Shown here in pieces: positions 18,610-26,102 of a stretch of 64,000 nt of DNA. This DNA is from Bacteroidota bacterium. GTDB taxonomy: Bacteria > Bacteroidota > Bacteroidia > Flavobacteriales_D > Crocinitomicaceae. The first letter of the stretch is position 1. Each line of letters begins with the position of its first letter. Where the stretch lies: contig JAJRQK010000029.1 in NCBI GenBank assembly GCA_024280295.1, positions 186,001-250,000 on the forward strand, in the 5' to 3' direction. Both the position numbers and the translations under genes were made by a program. The notes beneath the pieces are model-generated. The model was given only the letters and a program-made list of their open reading frames with translations, was not told where the DNA came from and did no database searches.

Positions 18610-18996
18610 TCAATTGAGAAGGGAATAATCTTTGGTTGAGTTGGTGAAATTCTGACGATTTCTAATCACTTTTAGTAATAGATATACATTCAAAATAATG
18701 CTAAAAAATAGAATGGAGTACATTGCAACTTCATTCCAACGCTGATTAGTTAAAAAAACTTTTGTGTCATTTGCTGTACCTAAAAAATCAAAACTGAGAT
18801 CATCAAATTCTGGACTAAAAATATCATAATCAAACGTCGCTACTGATCCGATATTAGAATTATTATTCCACAATCGCAGAGAAGAACTTCCTTGAGTAAT
18901 TGATGATAGATTCCAATACTCGTTATTATATTTCATCTGTGCTTTACTGTCTAAACAGTGGTGGAGAAAAAGAAGAAATGTCAATAATCGGATCAT
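18610..18996 (-). CDS. Small secreted/membrane protein of unknown function
   Basis: 128 residues with a signal peptide (MIRLLTFLLFLHHCLDSKAQ). A polar extracytoplasmic part of about 70 residues is rich in Asn and Ser (NNNSNIGSVATFDYDIFSPEFDDLSFDF). One transmembrane segment, YSILFFSIILNVYLLLKVI (about 93-111), and a short cytosolic tail follow. The architecture resembles small periplasmic-facing anchors, but I recognise no family. It stands alone between argS (convergent) and maf (81 bp upstream on the same strand side). Confidence 0.55.
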   Translation of the reverse strand: MIRLLTFLLFLHHCLDSKAQMKYNNEYWNLSSITQGSSSLRLWNNNSNIGSVATFDYDIFSPEFDDLSFDFLGTANDTKVFLTNQRWNEVAMYSILFFSIILNVYLLLKVIRNRQNFTNSTKDYSLLN

Positions 18997-19076
18997 CAGT
19001 AGCGTCGTTCTAAATAGCTAACGAATCAACTTTAAAAATGGTTGGGAATCCTACTCTTTTGTTGGTGGGGATTGTA

Positions 19077-19655
19077 TCAACTATTCAAGAATTCTCTGAT
19101 AAGTGTTTTTCGCAAATCGTGCAATGGCAGCCCCATTACATTGTAATAACAACCTTCAATCTTAGAAATACCAATAAATCCGATCCACTCTTGTATAGCA
19201 TAAGACCCCGCCTTATCCATGGGAGAGTACGTTTTCACATAGTGACTAATGTCTTCAGGTTTTAATACAGAAAATGTAACTTTTGTGGTAGTCGAAAATG
19301 AATAGCATTTCTCTTTCGAAGTAAGACAGACACCTGTTATTACCTCGTGCGTATTCCCTGATATTTTGGACAATATTTCACAGGCTTCTTCTTCTGATTT
19401 GGGTTTTCCAATGACTTCGTTATTGAGTAAGACAATTGTATCTGAAGTAACGAGAACTTCATTAGTTACAAGAGAGTCAATTAGTGGTTTAGCCTTAATT
19501 TTTGCTAGAAATTCAGGAACATCACAAGGACTTAAATCATCTGGATAAATCTCTTCAACTTCTTCTGTTCTAATTTCGACGGCGAATCTTAATTCTCTGA
19601 TTAGTTCTTGGCGTCTCGGTGATTTTGAACCTAAAACAAGGTTAATTTGATCCAT
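19077..19655 (-). CDS. maf: Maf-family nucleoside triphosphate pyrophosphatase
   Basis: 192 residues from ATG 19655 (MDQINLVLGSKSPRRQELIREL); the open frame extends 14 codons further into the UbiA gene but family members start here. Motifs are GSKSPRRQEL near the N-terminus, VTSDTIVLLNNEVIGKPKSEEEA with the catalytic Asp (about 70-93), SGNTHEVITGVCL, and MDKAGSYAIQEWIG (about 145-158). Maf proteins hydrolyse dTTP, UTP and modified nucleotides and are linked with cell-division arrest. The start overlaps the end of the UbiA gene by 14 bp, so the pair is probably co-translated. The start choice is well supported by the motif position. Confidence 0.92.
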   Translation of the reverse strand: MDQINLVLGSKSPRRQELIRELRFAVEIRTEEVEEIYPDDLSPCDVPEFLAKIKAKPLIDSLVTNEVLVTSDTIVLLNNEVIGKPKSEEEACEILSKISGNTHEVITGVCLTSKEKCYSFSTTTKVTFSVLKPEDISHYVKTYSPMDKAGSYAIQEWIGFIGISKIEGCYYNVMGLPLHDLRKTLIREFLNS

Positions 19656-20601
19656 AAATTGAAAGTAGTTTCCAGTAAACTGGAGTAAGAAGACCAATTG
19701 TCATGGCCAGCTTGATTAAATGATTAATTAATCGATAATTTTTTCGCTCCTTGGCTAGTATTGTTAAAAGAACACATATTAGTGCAACTCCTCCCGCAAG
19801 AAGAACAGGAAGTAAGTTTTTTGGTGATAATTCATGGAATCGGTACCCGAAATAACCTGCTAATCCAATTGACATTAGTAAAACAATGACAATAAACCAT
19901 TTACTTTTTTTCACGCCGAGTGTAATTGGAATTGATTTTGCCTTCAACACCTTGTCACCCTCAATATCTTCAATGTCTTTAACGATTTCCCGTGATAGAT
20001 TTAGTACAAACGCGAAGCAGGCAAGTCCAATAGCAATATACAACAGTATGTCAATACCTAATTGCTCCACAAATGGATAATATTTAATATACCCTGAATA
20101 GGGGAGACTGACCTGACTTTGATGAAAGAAAATCCCTACAATTACTGGAACCATTGCTGTTAAAGCGGCCACGAGTATGTTTCCTGTTAAAAACCGGCGT
20201 TTGAAGTACATAGAGTAGAACCACAAAATATTGATCGAAAACAAATGAATGAAAACATACCAGAACGATTTCATTCTATAACTTAAATATGCAGCAATAC
20301 TAAATGCGATAAAATTGATGATCCAATGAGAGGCAATTGCAACGCGTTTTTTGACATACTTTCCGATAATTACTTTTTCAGGTTTGTTTACACGGTCTGC
20401 TCGTACGTCGAAGTAATCGTTAATGATATTGCCTCCAGCTGCAATCATAACAGTTGAGATAACAAGAAGAAAGAATGGCCAATCTGTAACAATGTAAGTG
20501 CATGAGCAGCCTACCATTGGATCTAAATACCAACCAAGACCATACATTGTCAAAGCAATGATGAGTAGATTCAGTGGACGAACGAGTCGTATAAAGTACA
20601 T
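19642..20601 (-). CDS. UbiA-family prenyltransferase (geranylgeranylglycerol-phosphate type)
   Basis: 319 residues with about eight hydrophobic spans. The first Asp-rich motif is NDYFDVRADRVNKPEKV (about 62-78), and the second is DIEDIEGDKVLKAKSIP (about 213-229). Both bind the prenyl diphosphate through Mg2+. Bacteroidota carry several UbiA members: MenA for menaquinone and others annotated as geranylgeranylglycerol-phosphate geranylgeranyltransferase. The second-motif sequence and the maf neighbour favour the latter group. No menaquinone genes are nearby. The product would be an integral inner-membrane enzyme. It overlaps maf by 14 bp and shares one base with the PorE-like gene upstream. 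Confidence 0.88.
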   Translation of the reverse strand: MYFIRLVRPLNLLIIALTMYGLGWYLDPMVGCSCTYIVTDWPFFLLVISTVMIAAGGNIINDYFDVRADRVNKPEKVIIGKYVKKRVAIASHWIINFIAFSIAAYLSYRMKSFWYVFIHLFSINILWFYSMYFKRRFLTGNILVAALTAMVPVIVGIFFHQSQVSLPYSGYIKYYPFVEQLGIDILLYIAIGLACFAFVLNLSREIVKDIEDIEGDKVLKAKSIPITLGVKKSKWFIVIVLLMSIGLAGYFGYRFHELSPKNLLPVLLAGGVALICVLLTILAKERKNYRLINHLIKLAMTIGLLTPVYWKLLSIYGSN

Positions 20602-22628
20602 TATTTATTCGTCGATTTATATTCAGTTCTTCGATTGGATTGATGCGCAGTTTCTCGCTCTTCTTCGGTTGCCAATTCTGCAATTTGAGCATCGGTTATT
20701 CGAGGTTTAGTTTCACCATAACCTCTGTGTGATAATCGCTCTGCATCAATTCCTTTCGCGACAAGATAATCATAAACAGCTTTCGCTCGATTTTTTGATA
20801 GAGTTAGATTTTCTGCAGCATCTCCACGAGTGTCGGTATGTCCTTGTAACTCTATGTTGAGTGTCGGATTTTGCTCCAAGAAAAGAGCGAATTTATCCAA
20901 CTCAACGAAAGATTTGGGTCTAAGTTTAGCCCTGCTCAAATCGAAAAATACGTTCTCAAGAAGTCCAGGATTAGAACTACCAATTGGATTTAACGGAACA
21001 TCCATGTGAATAGCCTCTAGGTTGTCGTCATTCGTCATGTTGAAGTTCTTAGAATAGTAAGAATATCCAGGATAGCTAACATTTAGGGCATATTCTCTAT
21101 CCAGAGGTAACGACACCATGAATTCCCCTGAAATTGGATCTGCTTCTGAATAAACGACTTCCTTTCCAGTTTTGACATCGATCAATTGAAATTTTCCAGG
21201 TAGTGGATTTCGTGTTTCGGCATCAAAAACTATTCCTTCAAAGTACACTGTTCTCGTTGGACGAAGATGTTCAGGCATTTCAAAATAGTAGATATCTAAA
21301 TCTCCAAATCCACCTGATCGATTCGATGCGAAAAATGCAATCTCCCCTTCAGGGGAAACCATTAAAGAATTCTCATCATATTTGGTATTAATAGGGTATC
21401 CCAAATTTTCAGGTCTTCCCCAAACACCATTTTCATCAAGTCGACACATGAATAAATCAGACCCTCCCATTCCAACATGACCTTTAGATGCAAAATAGAG
21501 TGTTTTTCCATCTGGATGAATTAATACTGATTCTTCGGGTTTTGGTGAATTAATATAGTCAGGAAGACGTTGAGCTTCTCCCCATGATCCATCTGCACGT
21601 TTATGGGTCACGTAAATGTCTGAATTGTCTGTTGCATTTCGACCTCGAAGTCCACGTATGAAGTACATCGTTTTTCCGTCAGAGGATAGAGAAGGTTGTG
21701 TTTCCCAATGATATGAGTTTACAATGCCCGGTAGGTTGACAGGAGTAGTCCAGCGATTTCCAAGTTTTTTGGTGAAGAATAAATCGCATGATCCACGACC
21801 ATTTCTGTTTTCTCCATAGTTCTCTCCTGTTGCGTCAGGACAAGCTACAAAAATTAGTGATCTTCCATCTGAAGCAATTGTTGGTGCTCCTTCATTATTT
21901 ACAGTGTTTACATTATCGGGCATTGCTAAAGCTTCCATCCAAATATTCTTATCACCAAGTTGCGATACATAGAAATCTTCTTGCTCTTTCACTTTTCCAA
22001 CAACACGACCATCTTCAATACGACGCGTGAAAAGTATGGTTTTGCCATCAACAGTAATTGTAGGAAAGTACTCTGGATCGGCAGTGTTAATTCCTGGACC
22101 TATATTTATAGGATTAAAATCTAATGGGTTTTTCAATGCTTGTTCAGCAAATACACAGTTTGCTCGAATTTCGTTCGCTTTTTCAATTAAGGTTGGGTTA
22201 GCGTTTCTATTTTGAATGTAAAAATCTAGATTTTTTATTGCAGCACTGTAATCGCCAACCGCCTGTTGCAAATTCCCTAAATAGAAGAATGTACTTCCAG
22301 ATGGACTATGCTCTGGGTTGATTTGAATTGCGCTTTTATAATGTCCAATTGCCTCTTCGTATTTCTGCAAGTATTCACAAAACTCTCCAGCTGCTAAGTG
22401 AGCTTCCCAAAAACGGGGTTCTTTCTCTAGTGCTTCATTGATAAGTTTTAGGCCACCGCGAAAGTTCATCCCTTTTGTCTGTGGATCTAATGTTTCTGAC
22501 GGAGCTTTAATGCCTTCCTCAAAAAGTTTAATGGCCTTCTTGCTCTTTACTGAATAATGCGGCCCAGGTTGGGCAACAGCACAAGAGGTTAAGAAAATAA
22601 AGGATAATGAGAATAAAAAATAGTTCAT
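20601..22628 (-). CDS. PorE-like TPR/PD40/OmpA outer-membrane lipoprotein
   Basis: 675 residues. The N-terminus is a lipoprotein signal with lipobox LTSC (Cys16). TPR repeats follow (about 50-165, for example FWEAHLAAGEFCEYLQKYEEAIGHY), then WD40-like PD40 beta-propeller units (about 185-435; FPTITVDGKTILFTRR, QPSLSSDGKTMYFIRG and similar). A carboxypeptidase-regulatory-like beta domain comes next (about 440-535). The C-terminal OmpA peptidoglycan-binding domain (about 545-660) has LQGHTDTRGDAAENLTLSKNRA. This four-domain order is that of PorE of the type IX secretion system, which ties the secretion machine to peptidoglycan. Several paralogues occur in Bacteroidota, so the precise role is likely but not certain. 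Confidence 0.88.
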   Translation of the reverse strand: MNYFLFSLSFIFLTSCAVAQPGPHYSVKSKKAIKLFEEGIKAPSETLDPQTKGMNFRGGLKLINEALEKEPRFWEAHLAAGEFCEYLQKYEEAIGHYKSAIQINPEHSPSGSTFFYLGNLQQAVGDYSAAIKNLDFYIQNRNANPTLIEKANEIRANCVFAEQALKNPLDFNPINIGPGINTADPEYFPTITVDGKTILFTRRIEDGRVVGKVKEQEDFYVSQLGDKNIWMEALAMPDNVNTVNNEGAPTIASDGRSLIFVACPDATGENYGENRNGRGSCDLFFTKKLGNRWTTPVNLPGIVNSYHWETQPSLSSDGKTMYFIRGLRGRNATDNSDIYVTHKRADGSWGEAQRLPDYINSPKPEESVLIHPDGKTLYFASKGHVGMGGSDLFMCRLDENGVWGRPENLGYPINTKYDENSLMVSPEGEIAFFASNRSGGFGDLDIYYFEMPEHLRPTRTVYFEGIVFDAETRNPLPGKFQLIDVKTGKEVVYSEADPISGEFMVSLPLDREYALNVSYPGYSYYSKNFNMTNDDNLEAIHMDVPLNPIGSSNPGLLENVFFDLSRAKLRPKSFVELDKFALFLEQNPTLNIELQGHTDTRGDAAENLTLSKNRAKAVYDYLVAKGIDAERLSHRGYGETKPRITDAQIAELATEEERETAHQSNRRTEYKSTNK

Positions 22629-22630
22629 AC

Positions 22631-23254
22631 TTACGGAATATTCATAAATTTATGCGTTTGTAACGAAATACGCCATTTTGGGTGGTTCTTCACATACTCA
22701 ATGATCAAAGGCAAGAATCGTTCCTGTTTTGACCATTCGGGCTGAAGGTATAAAACGCAATTTTCATTGATTTGCTTTGTGTGCTTCTCTGCCCATTCAA
22801 AATCAGATGGATGAGAGATGACAATTTTCAATTCGTTTGCCAGAGAATATGCTTGCTCAACTGGAACTTTAAACTTTTTGGGAGAAAAGCAATACCAATC
22901 AACTTTGCCATCTAAATGATAGCAGCCAGATGTCTCAATCGCAATTTCAATAGATACTTGCTTCAATCGACTTGTTAGCGTTGTTAGATTATACATTGCA
23001 GGTTCTCCTCCAGTTATTACACAAAAATTTGTACCAGAAGCAATTACTTTCTCAACAATCTGATCAATCCTAAGTAACGGGTGGTCGTTAATGTCCCAAC
23101 TTTCTTTGACATCGCACCATACACAACCAACATCGCATCCTGCCAATCGAACAAAATATGCTGCTCGACCGCTATGACTCCCTTCTCCTTGAATCGTATA
23201 GAAATACTCCATGATGGGGAGCTCTAGTTCACTATTGATGTCTTCAACTTTCAT
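22631..23254 (-). CDS. queE: 7-carboxy-7-deazaguanine synthase (radical SAM)
   Basis: 207 residues. The radical-SAM cluster motif is CDVGCVWC (CX3CX2C, near residue 40-47) inside YFVRLAGCDVGCVWCDVKESWD. FYTIQGEGSHSGRAAYFVR before it is typical of QueE. FCVITGGEPAMYN, IAIETSGCYH and WYCFSPKKFKVP follow, with LYLQPEW near the C-terminus. QueE converts 6-carboxytetrahydropterin to 7-carboxy-7-deazaguanine in the queuosine (preQ0) pathway. Other que genes are not in this window. It precedes the PorE-like gene by 2 bp, with no functional link evident. Confidence 0.95.
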   Translation of the reverse strand: MKVEDINSELELPIMEYFYTIQGEGSHSGRAAYFVRLAGCDVGCVWCDVKESWDINDHPLLRIDQIVEKVIASGTNFCVITGGEPAMYNLTTLTSRLKQVSIEIAIETSGCYHLDGKVDWYCFSPKKFKVPVEQAYSLANELKIVISHPSDFEWAEKHTKQINENCVLYLQPEWSKQERFLPLIIEYVKNHPKWRISLQTHKFMNIP

Positions 23255-23917
23255 CGAAGTAAAGATAGCGGAATTCTCAACTTGAGATAGTAAGTTGACT
23301 TCAATTTCTGTCTTGATTTTGCCTAAGGGTTCGATTTGATTTGGTTATTGAGCTTGATTAGTTAAACGTAAGCTGATTCATTTTGATACAGTTAATAGTG
23401 CGCGATCATATCGTTTATAATCAGATTTGTTCTTCTCGAAATAAAATTGTCTCGATCTGTTTATTGAAATACTTTGTAAATACAATAAAGAGGGAACGAC
23501 TCACACTACTAGGGTTTGCACGTTTCAAGCTTTGTTAACCTCCATTCATCCTTGAACTTCCCTCAATTTGTGTCATAGTTTTATCCATTTGTAGTTTTCT
23601 CAGATGCGAATTAGAAAATTTGAATTTTATGGACTTATTTTTTTTAAAATAAATTTATGGTCAGTCTCCAACAAATAGTGTTGATTAATTGAATGGAGAT
23701 TTCTGAATACAATTTAGCTTCGATGGATATCGCTTAAGAGTTCGGTGTCCTACCTAGATTAAACCACGACTGCAAATGAATAAATAACAAACCATTTTAT
23801 CGGTATCTTCGTCTATTAGATAGGTGAACATACACGCTATCCAAAAGCGTAGTTGTTGGGAAATGAACTATTAATGAATTGGCTGAGTTTATCGAAGCCT
23901 TAAACAATTTTTACTAA
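23255..23917. other. Long non-coding stretch
   Basis: About 660 bp with stops in every frame and no reading frame I can recognise on either strand. The minus strand reads TATCTTTA at 23267-23260, a weak -7-like element for queE. The plus strand has TATCTTCG at 23804-23811, a possible -7 element for the broken gene downstream. I see no tRNA fold or repeat array. Confidence 0.5.
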
Positions 23918-24324
23918 TTGCTTAATACAGTTAAACATATTAAATCTATTCAGTCTTCGTTTAATAAACGGAGGAATAAACCTGTTTTTTATATTTTATT
24001 TTTAATAATGGCTGTAAATGCCACTGCACAGCAAATGCAGATGTTACTGGAAGTGATGAATTAGAAAAAGTAATTGGGTGGTATAAACCTAATTCTGCAA
24101 CAACTGATTATTACAATAGTTGTGCACCAAATATTCCTTATGGTACAGGTGTGCCTGAAAATTGGTGTGGTTTTCAATACCCAAAAGATGGTAAAGAATA
24201 CGTGCAATGTAAATTAACCGAAAAGTTGAAAACATGTGTTGAATACCAAGTTTCATTTTGGACAAGTTTGGCTGATTATTCGCCGCGATCAGCTTTAAGG
24301 TTAGGCTTGCGTCTCGATGTCTAA
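23918..24324 (+). pseudogene. Fragment of a secreted protein of the OmpA-associated N-terminal type
   Basis: Two plus-strand frames together give the start of a secreted protein. The first (from about 23918, no ATG until 24008) encodes a hydrophobic stretch, YILFLIMAVNATAQ. After a one-base slip near 24033 the second reads ADVTGSDELEKVIGWYKP, NSATTDYYNSCAPN, GVPENWCGFQYP, and LTEKLKTCVEYQVSFWTSLADYSP before TAA at 24322. The run of GWYKP...DYYNSC...VPENWCG...SFW.SLADYS is a module I know from the front of many secreted Bacteroidota OmpA/MotB-type proteins. The rest of the gene is missing. It looks like the decayed remainder of a once longer gene. Confidence 0.65.
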
Positions 24325-24556
24325 CCAATAAAAAGAGACGGAGGCTACGAGTTCTTTGGTTTTAAACTTTCTGCTCATATTACTTCGAGAAACTTATTCG
24401 TGACTTCAAAGACTGATCAAATTGCGTTTCACTATAAAATTAACGACGATAACTTTTTCAGTCTCCGATAATCCAGTCTTAAAACCTTCTCTCCACCCAG
24501 TCCGTCAGTCTTATGTCTTCGAGTCTTAAAATCTTCACGTCTAAATTAAGTCCATT

Positions 24557-24916
24557 CTAATTCGCCGTAGCATATCCCCAATTGTCATTGAGTCGCTTAT
24601 ATTCAAGCATGAATCGAACTAATTTCCGTTGAGACTTATTATAATCTTTTGAACACTGACAGGCTGTAATGTTAGAAAAAGAATCTTGAATGAGTTCTAA
24701 AATATTAGAATCTAACAAGGACTCAGAAGTGCATGTATCAAAGCTGTAATTTTCATAGACATCAATGATTCGTTCCCTGTCAACCATCTCCTTTGGAGTC
24801 GGACGCCGTTTTCGTTGAAGTTCATCAAGGAAAGGTAATAATCTAGCACTCAAATCAATGAAGTGACGCATTATTAGTAATGCTTCGTTTACGTTATGAA
24901 TCTGTTTTACTGTCAT
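24557..24916 (-). CDS. Small cytosolic protein of unknown function
   Basis: 119 residues, predicted mostly alpha-helical, with no signal peptide or membrane span. It begins MTVKQIHNVNEALLIMRHF. It has a basic patch (LQRKRRPTPKE), a central Cys (SFDTCTSES), and two Cys in ITACQCSKDYNKSQRKL. I recognise no family. It sits between the broken secreted-protein fragment and the T9SS cargo gene, in a gene-poor stretch, so it could be a young or mobile gene or a spurious frame. Codon use looks similar to neighbours. Confidence 0.45.
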   Translation of the reverse strand: MTVKQIHNVNEALLIMRHFIDLSARLLPFLDELQRKRRPTPKEMVDRERIIDVYENYSFDTCTSESLLDSNILELIQDSFSNITACQCSKDYNKSQRKLVRFMLEYKRLNDNWGYATAN

Positions 24917-25045
24917 ATTAGGAGGTGTTTATTTCTAACTATAAGACGATTCAGATCTTAATTCCGTTGAAAAAATCCTTGTTGGATGAATATTTAACCT
25001 AGCCTGTCGAGTAAACTGTACTTTCTTTCGAATGAAGAGATTCAC

Positions 25046-25053
25046 TATATTTG
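25046..25053 (+). promoter_or_regulatory. Putative -7 element for the T9SS cargo gene
   Basis: TATATTTG is a full match to TAnnTTTG, 22 bp before the ATG at 25076. No clean TTG was found at -33; upstream sequence is TTTCTTTCG-like. Confidence 0.55.
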
Positions 25054-25075
25054 TGGTAAATCAAAAAGTAACACT

Positions 25076-26023
25076 ATGAAAAAAATATTACTAACCTCAA
25101 TTATAGCATTGTCAGCTGGAGTGATTTTCGCTCAAGGCCAGATGGGTAATTCAGATATGGAAAATTGGGAAATCGTTGTTGGAAGCGATGTTGAACCTGT
25201 TAATTGGAATAGTTTTTTAACTGCACAAGGAAGTCTCTCAGGGTTAGCTGCAAATCAAATTGAAAAATCACCAGATGCTCGACCTGGTTCTACGGGAACT
25301 TCAAGTGCGAGAATTTGGACACGTGATGCTGGTTTTAATATTAAAGCAAATGGCGTATTGACTACTGGAATTATTAATATGGAGAGCATTACAGCTGCTG
25401 ATCCATCGAATAACAATCAATCACTGATAGCTGACCCGAATTTTTCTGAGGCATTAACTGATACTCCAGATTCAGTGGTTTTTTGGGCGAAATATAATGC
25501 AGCATCTGGTGCATCTCAAGCACGTATGAGAGCAACACTTCATGATAATTTCGATTATACAGATCCAGAAACAGGTGCTTCAGCGAGTCATGTTGTTGCT
25601 ACTTCAGAGATCAATTATACTCCAACTACAGGTTGGGTAAGAATGGCTGTTGCGTTTAATTACTCTGGGCCTGCAACAGGAAACACACATGTATTGATCA
25701 CATTTGCTTCAAATGCAACACCAGGTGGTGGCGATGTGAATGATGAGGTGTTTATCGATGATGTTGAGTTGATTTATAATACTGGAAATGTTTCTGAATT
25801 AACAGACGATTTTTCTGTTGCAATGGATAACTCTCAAAATGTGATTAATGTTTTGACGAAGAATGCGCCCACAGGAGATTATGAAATCTATTCTATAACG
25901 GGTGAATTAGTTCAGGTAGGGAAGATTTCTTCTTCAATTCCATTTGATTCAAAAAGGGGAATGTATTTTATTCGAATTAAATCTGAAGGAAGATTGCATA
26001 CTTACGAGATCTATAAAAACTAA
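25076..26023 (+). CDS. Secreted protein with T9SS-type C-terminal sorting domain
   Basis: 315 residues. A signal peptide (KKILLTSIIALSAGVIFAQ) is followed by MGNSDMENWEIV, the MENWE start of a carbohydrate-binding-module-like beta sandwich often found in Bacteroidota secreted proteins. The middle has PDSVVFWAKYN, RMRATLHDNFDY and DEVFIDDVELIYN. The last ~75 residues form a sorting-domain-like unit: NVINVLTKNAPTGDYEIYSITGELV and GMYFIRIKSEGRLHTYEIYKN. It is exported by the Sec system and then probably carried across the outer membrane by type IX secretion. The ligand is unknown. A strong terminator follows, and the TonB-dependent receptor starts 79 bp downstream. Confidence 0.85.
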   Translation: MKKILLTSIIALSAGVIFAQGQMGNSDMENWEIVVGSDVEPVNWNSFLTAQGSLSGLAANQIEKSPDARPGSTGTSSARIWTRDAGFNIKANGVLTTGIINMESITAADPSNNNQSLIADPNFSEALTDTPDSVVFWAKYNAASGASQARMRATLHDNFDYTDPETGASASHVVATSEINYTPTTGWVRMAVAFNYSGPATGNTHVLITFASNATPGGGDVNDEVFIDDVELIYNTGNVSELTDDFSVAMDNSQNVINVLTKNAPTGDYEIYSITGELVQVGKISSSIPFDSKRGMYFIRIKSEGRLHTYEIYKN

Positions 26024-26054
26024 TAAATCCTATTAATTGAAATTATTAATTTTG

Positions 26055-26096
26055 GGCTGATTCACATAACTAATTAATTGTGAATCAGCCTTTTTT
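26055..26096 (+). terminator. Rho-independent terminator
   Basis: A perfect 12-bp stem, GGCTGATTCACA (26055-26066) with TGTGAATCAGCC (26079-26090), encloses a 12-nt AT-rich loop and is followed by TTTTTT. It ends the T9SS cargo gene transcript only 6 bp before the start codon of the TonB-dependent receptor. Confidence 0.92.
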
Positions 26097-26102
26097 GTAT
26101 CT

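Noticed and set aside
24337-24471. Short plus-strand open frame (about 44 codons) ending at TAA 24469-24471
   Set aside because: No start codon, no recognisable family and no link to neighbours; it may be a chance frame or decayed sequence, so it is not listed as a gene.
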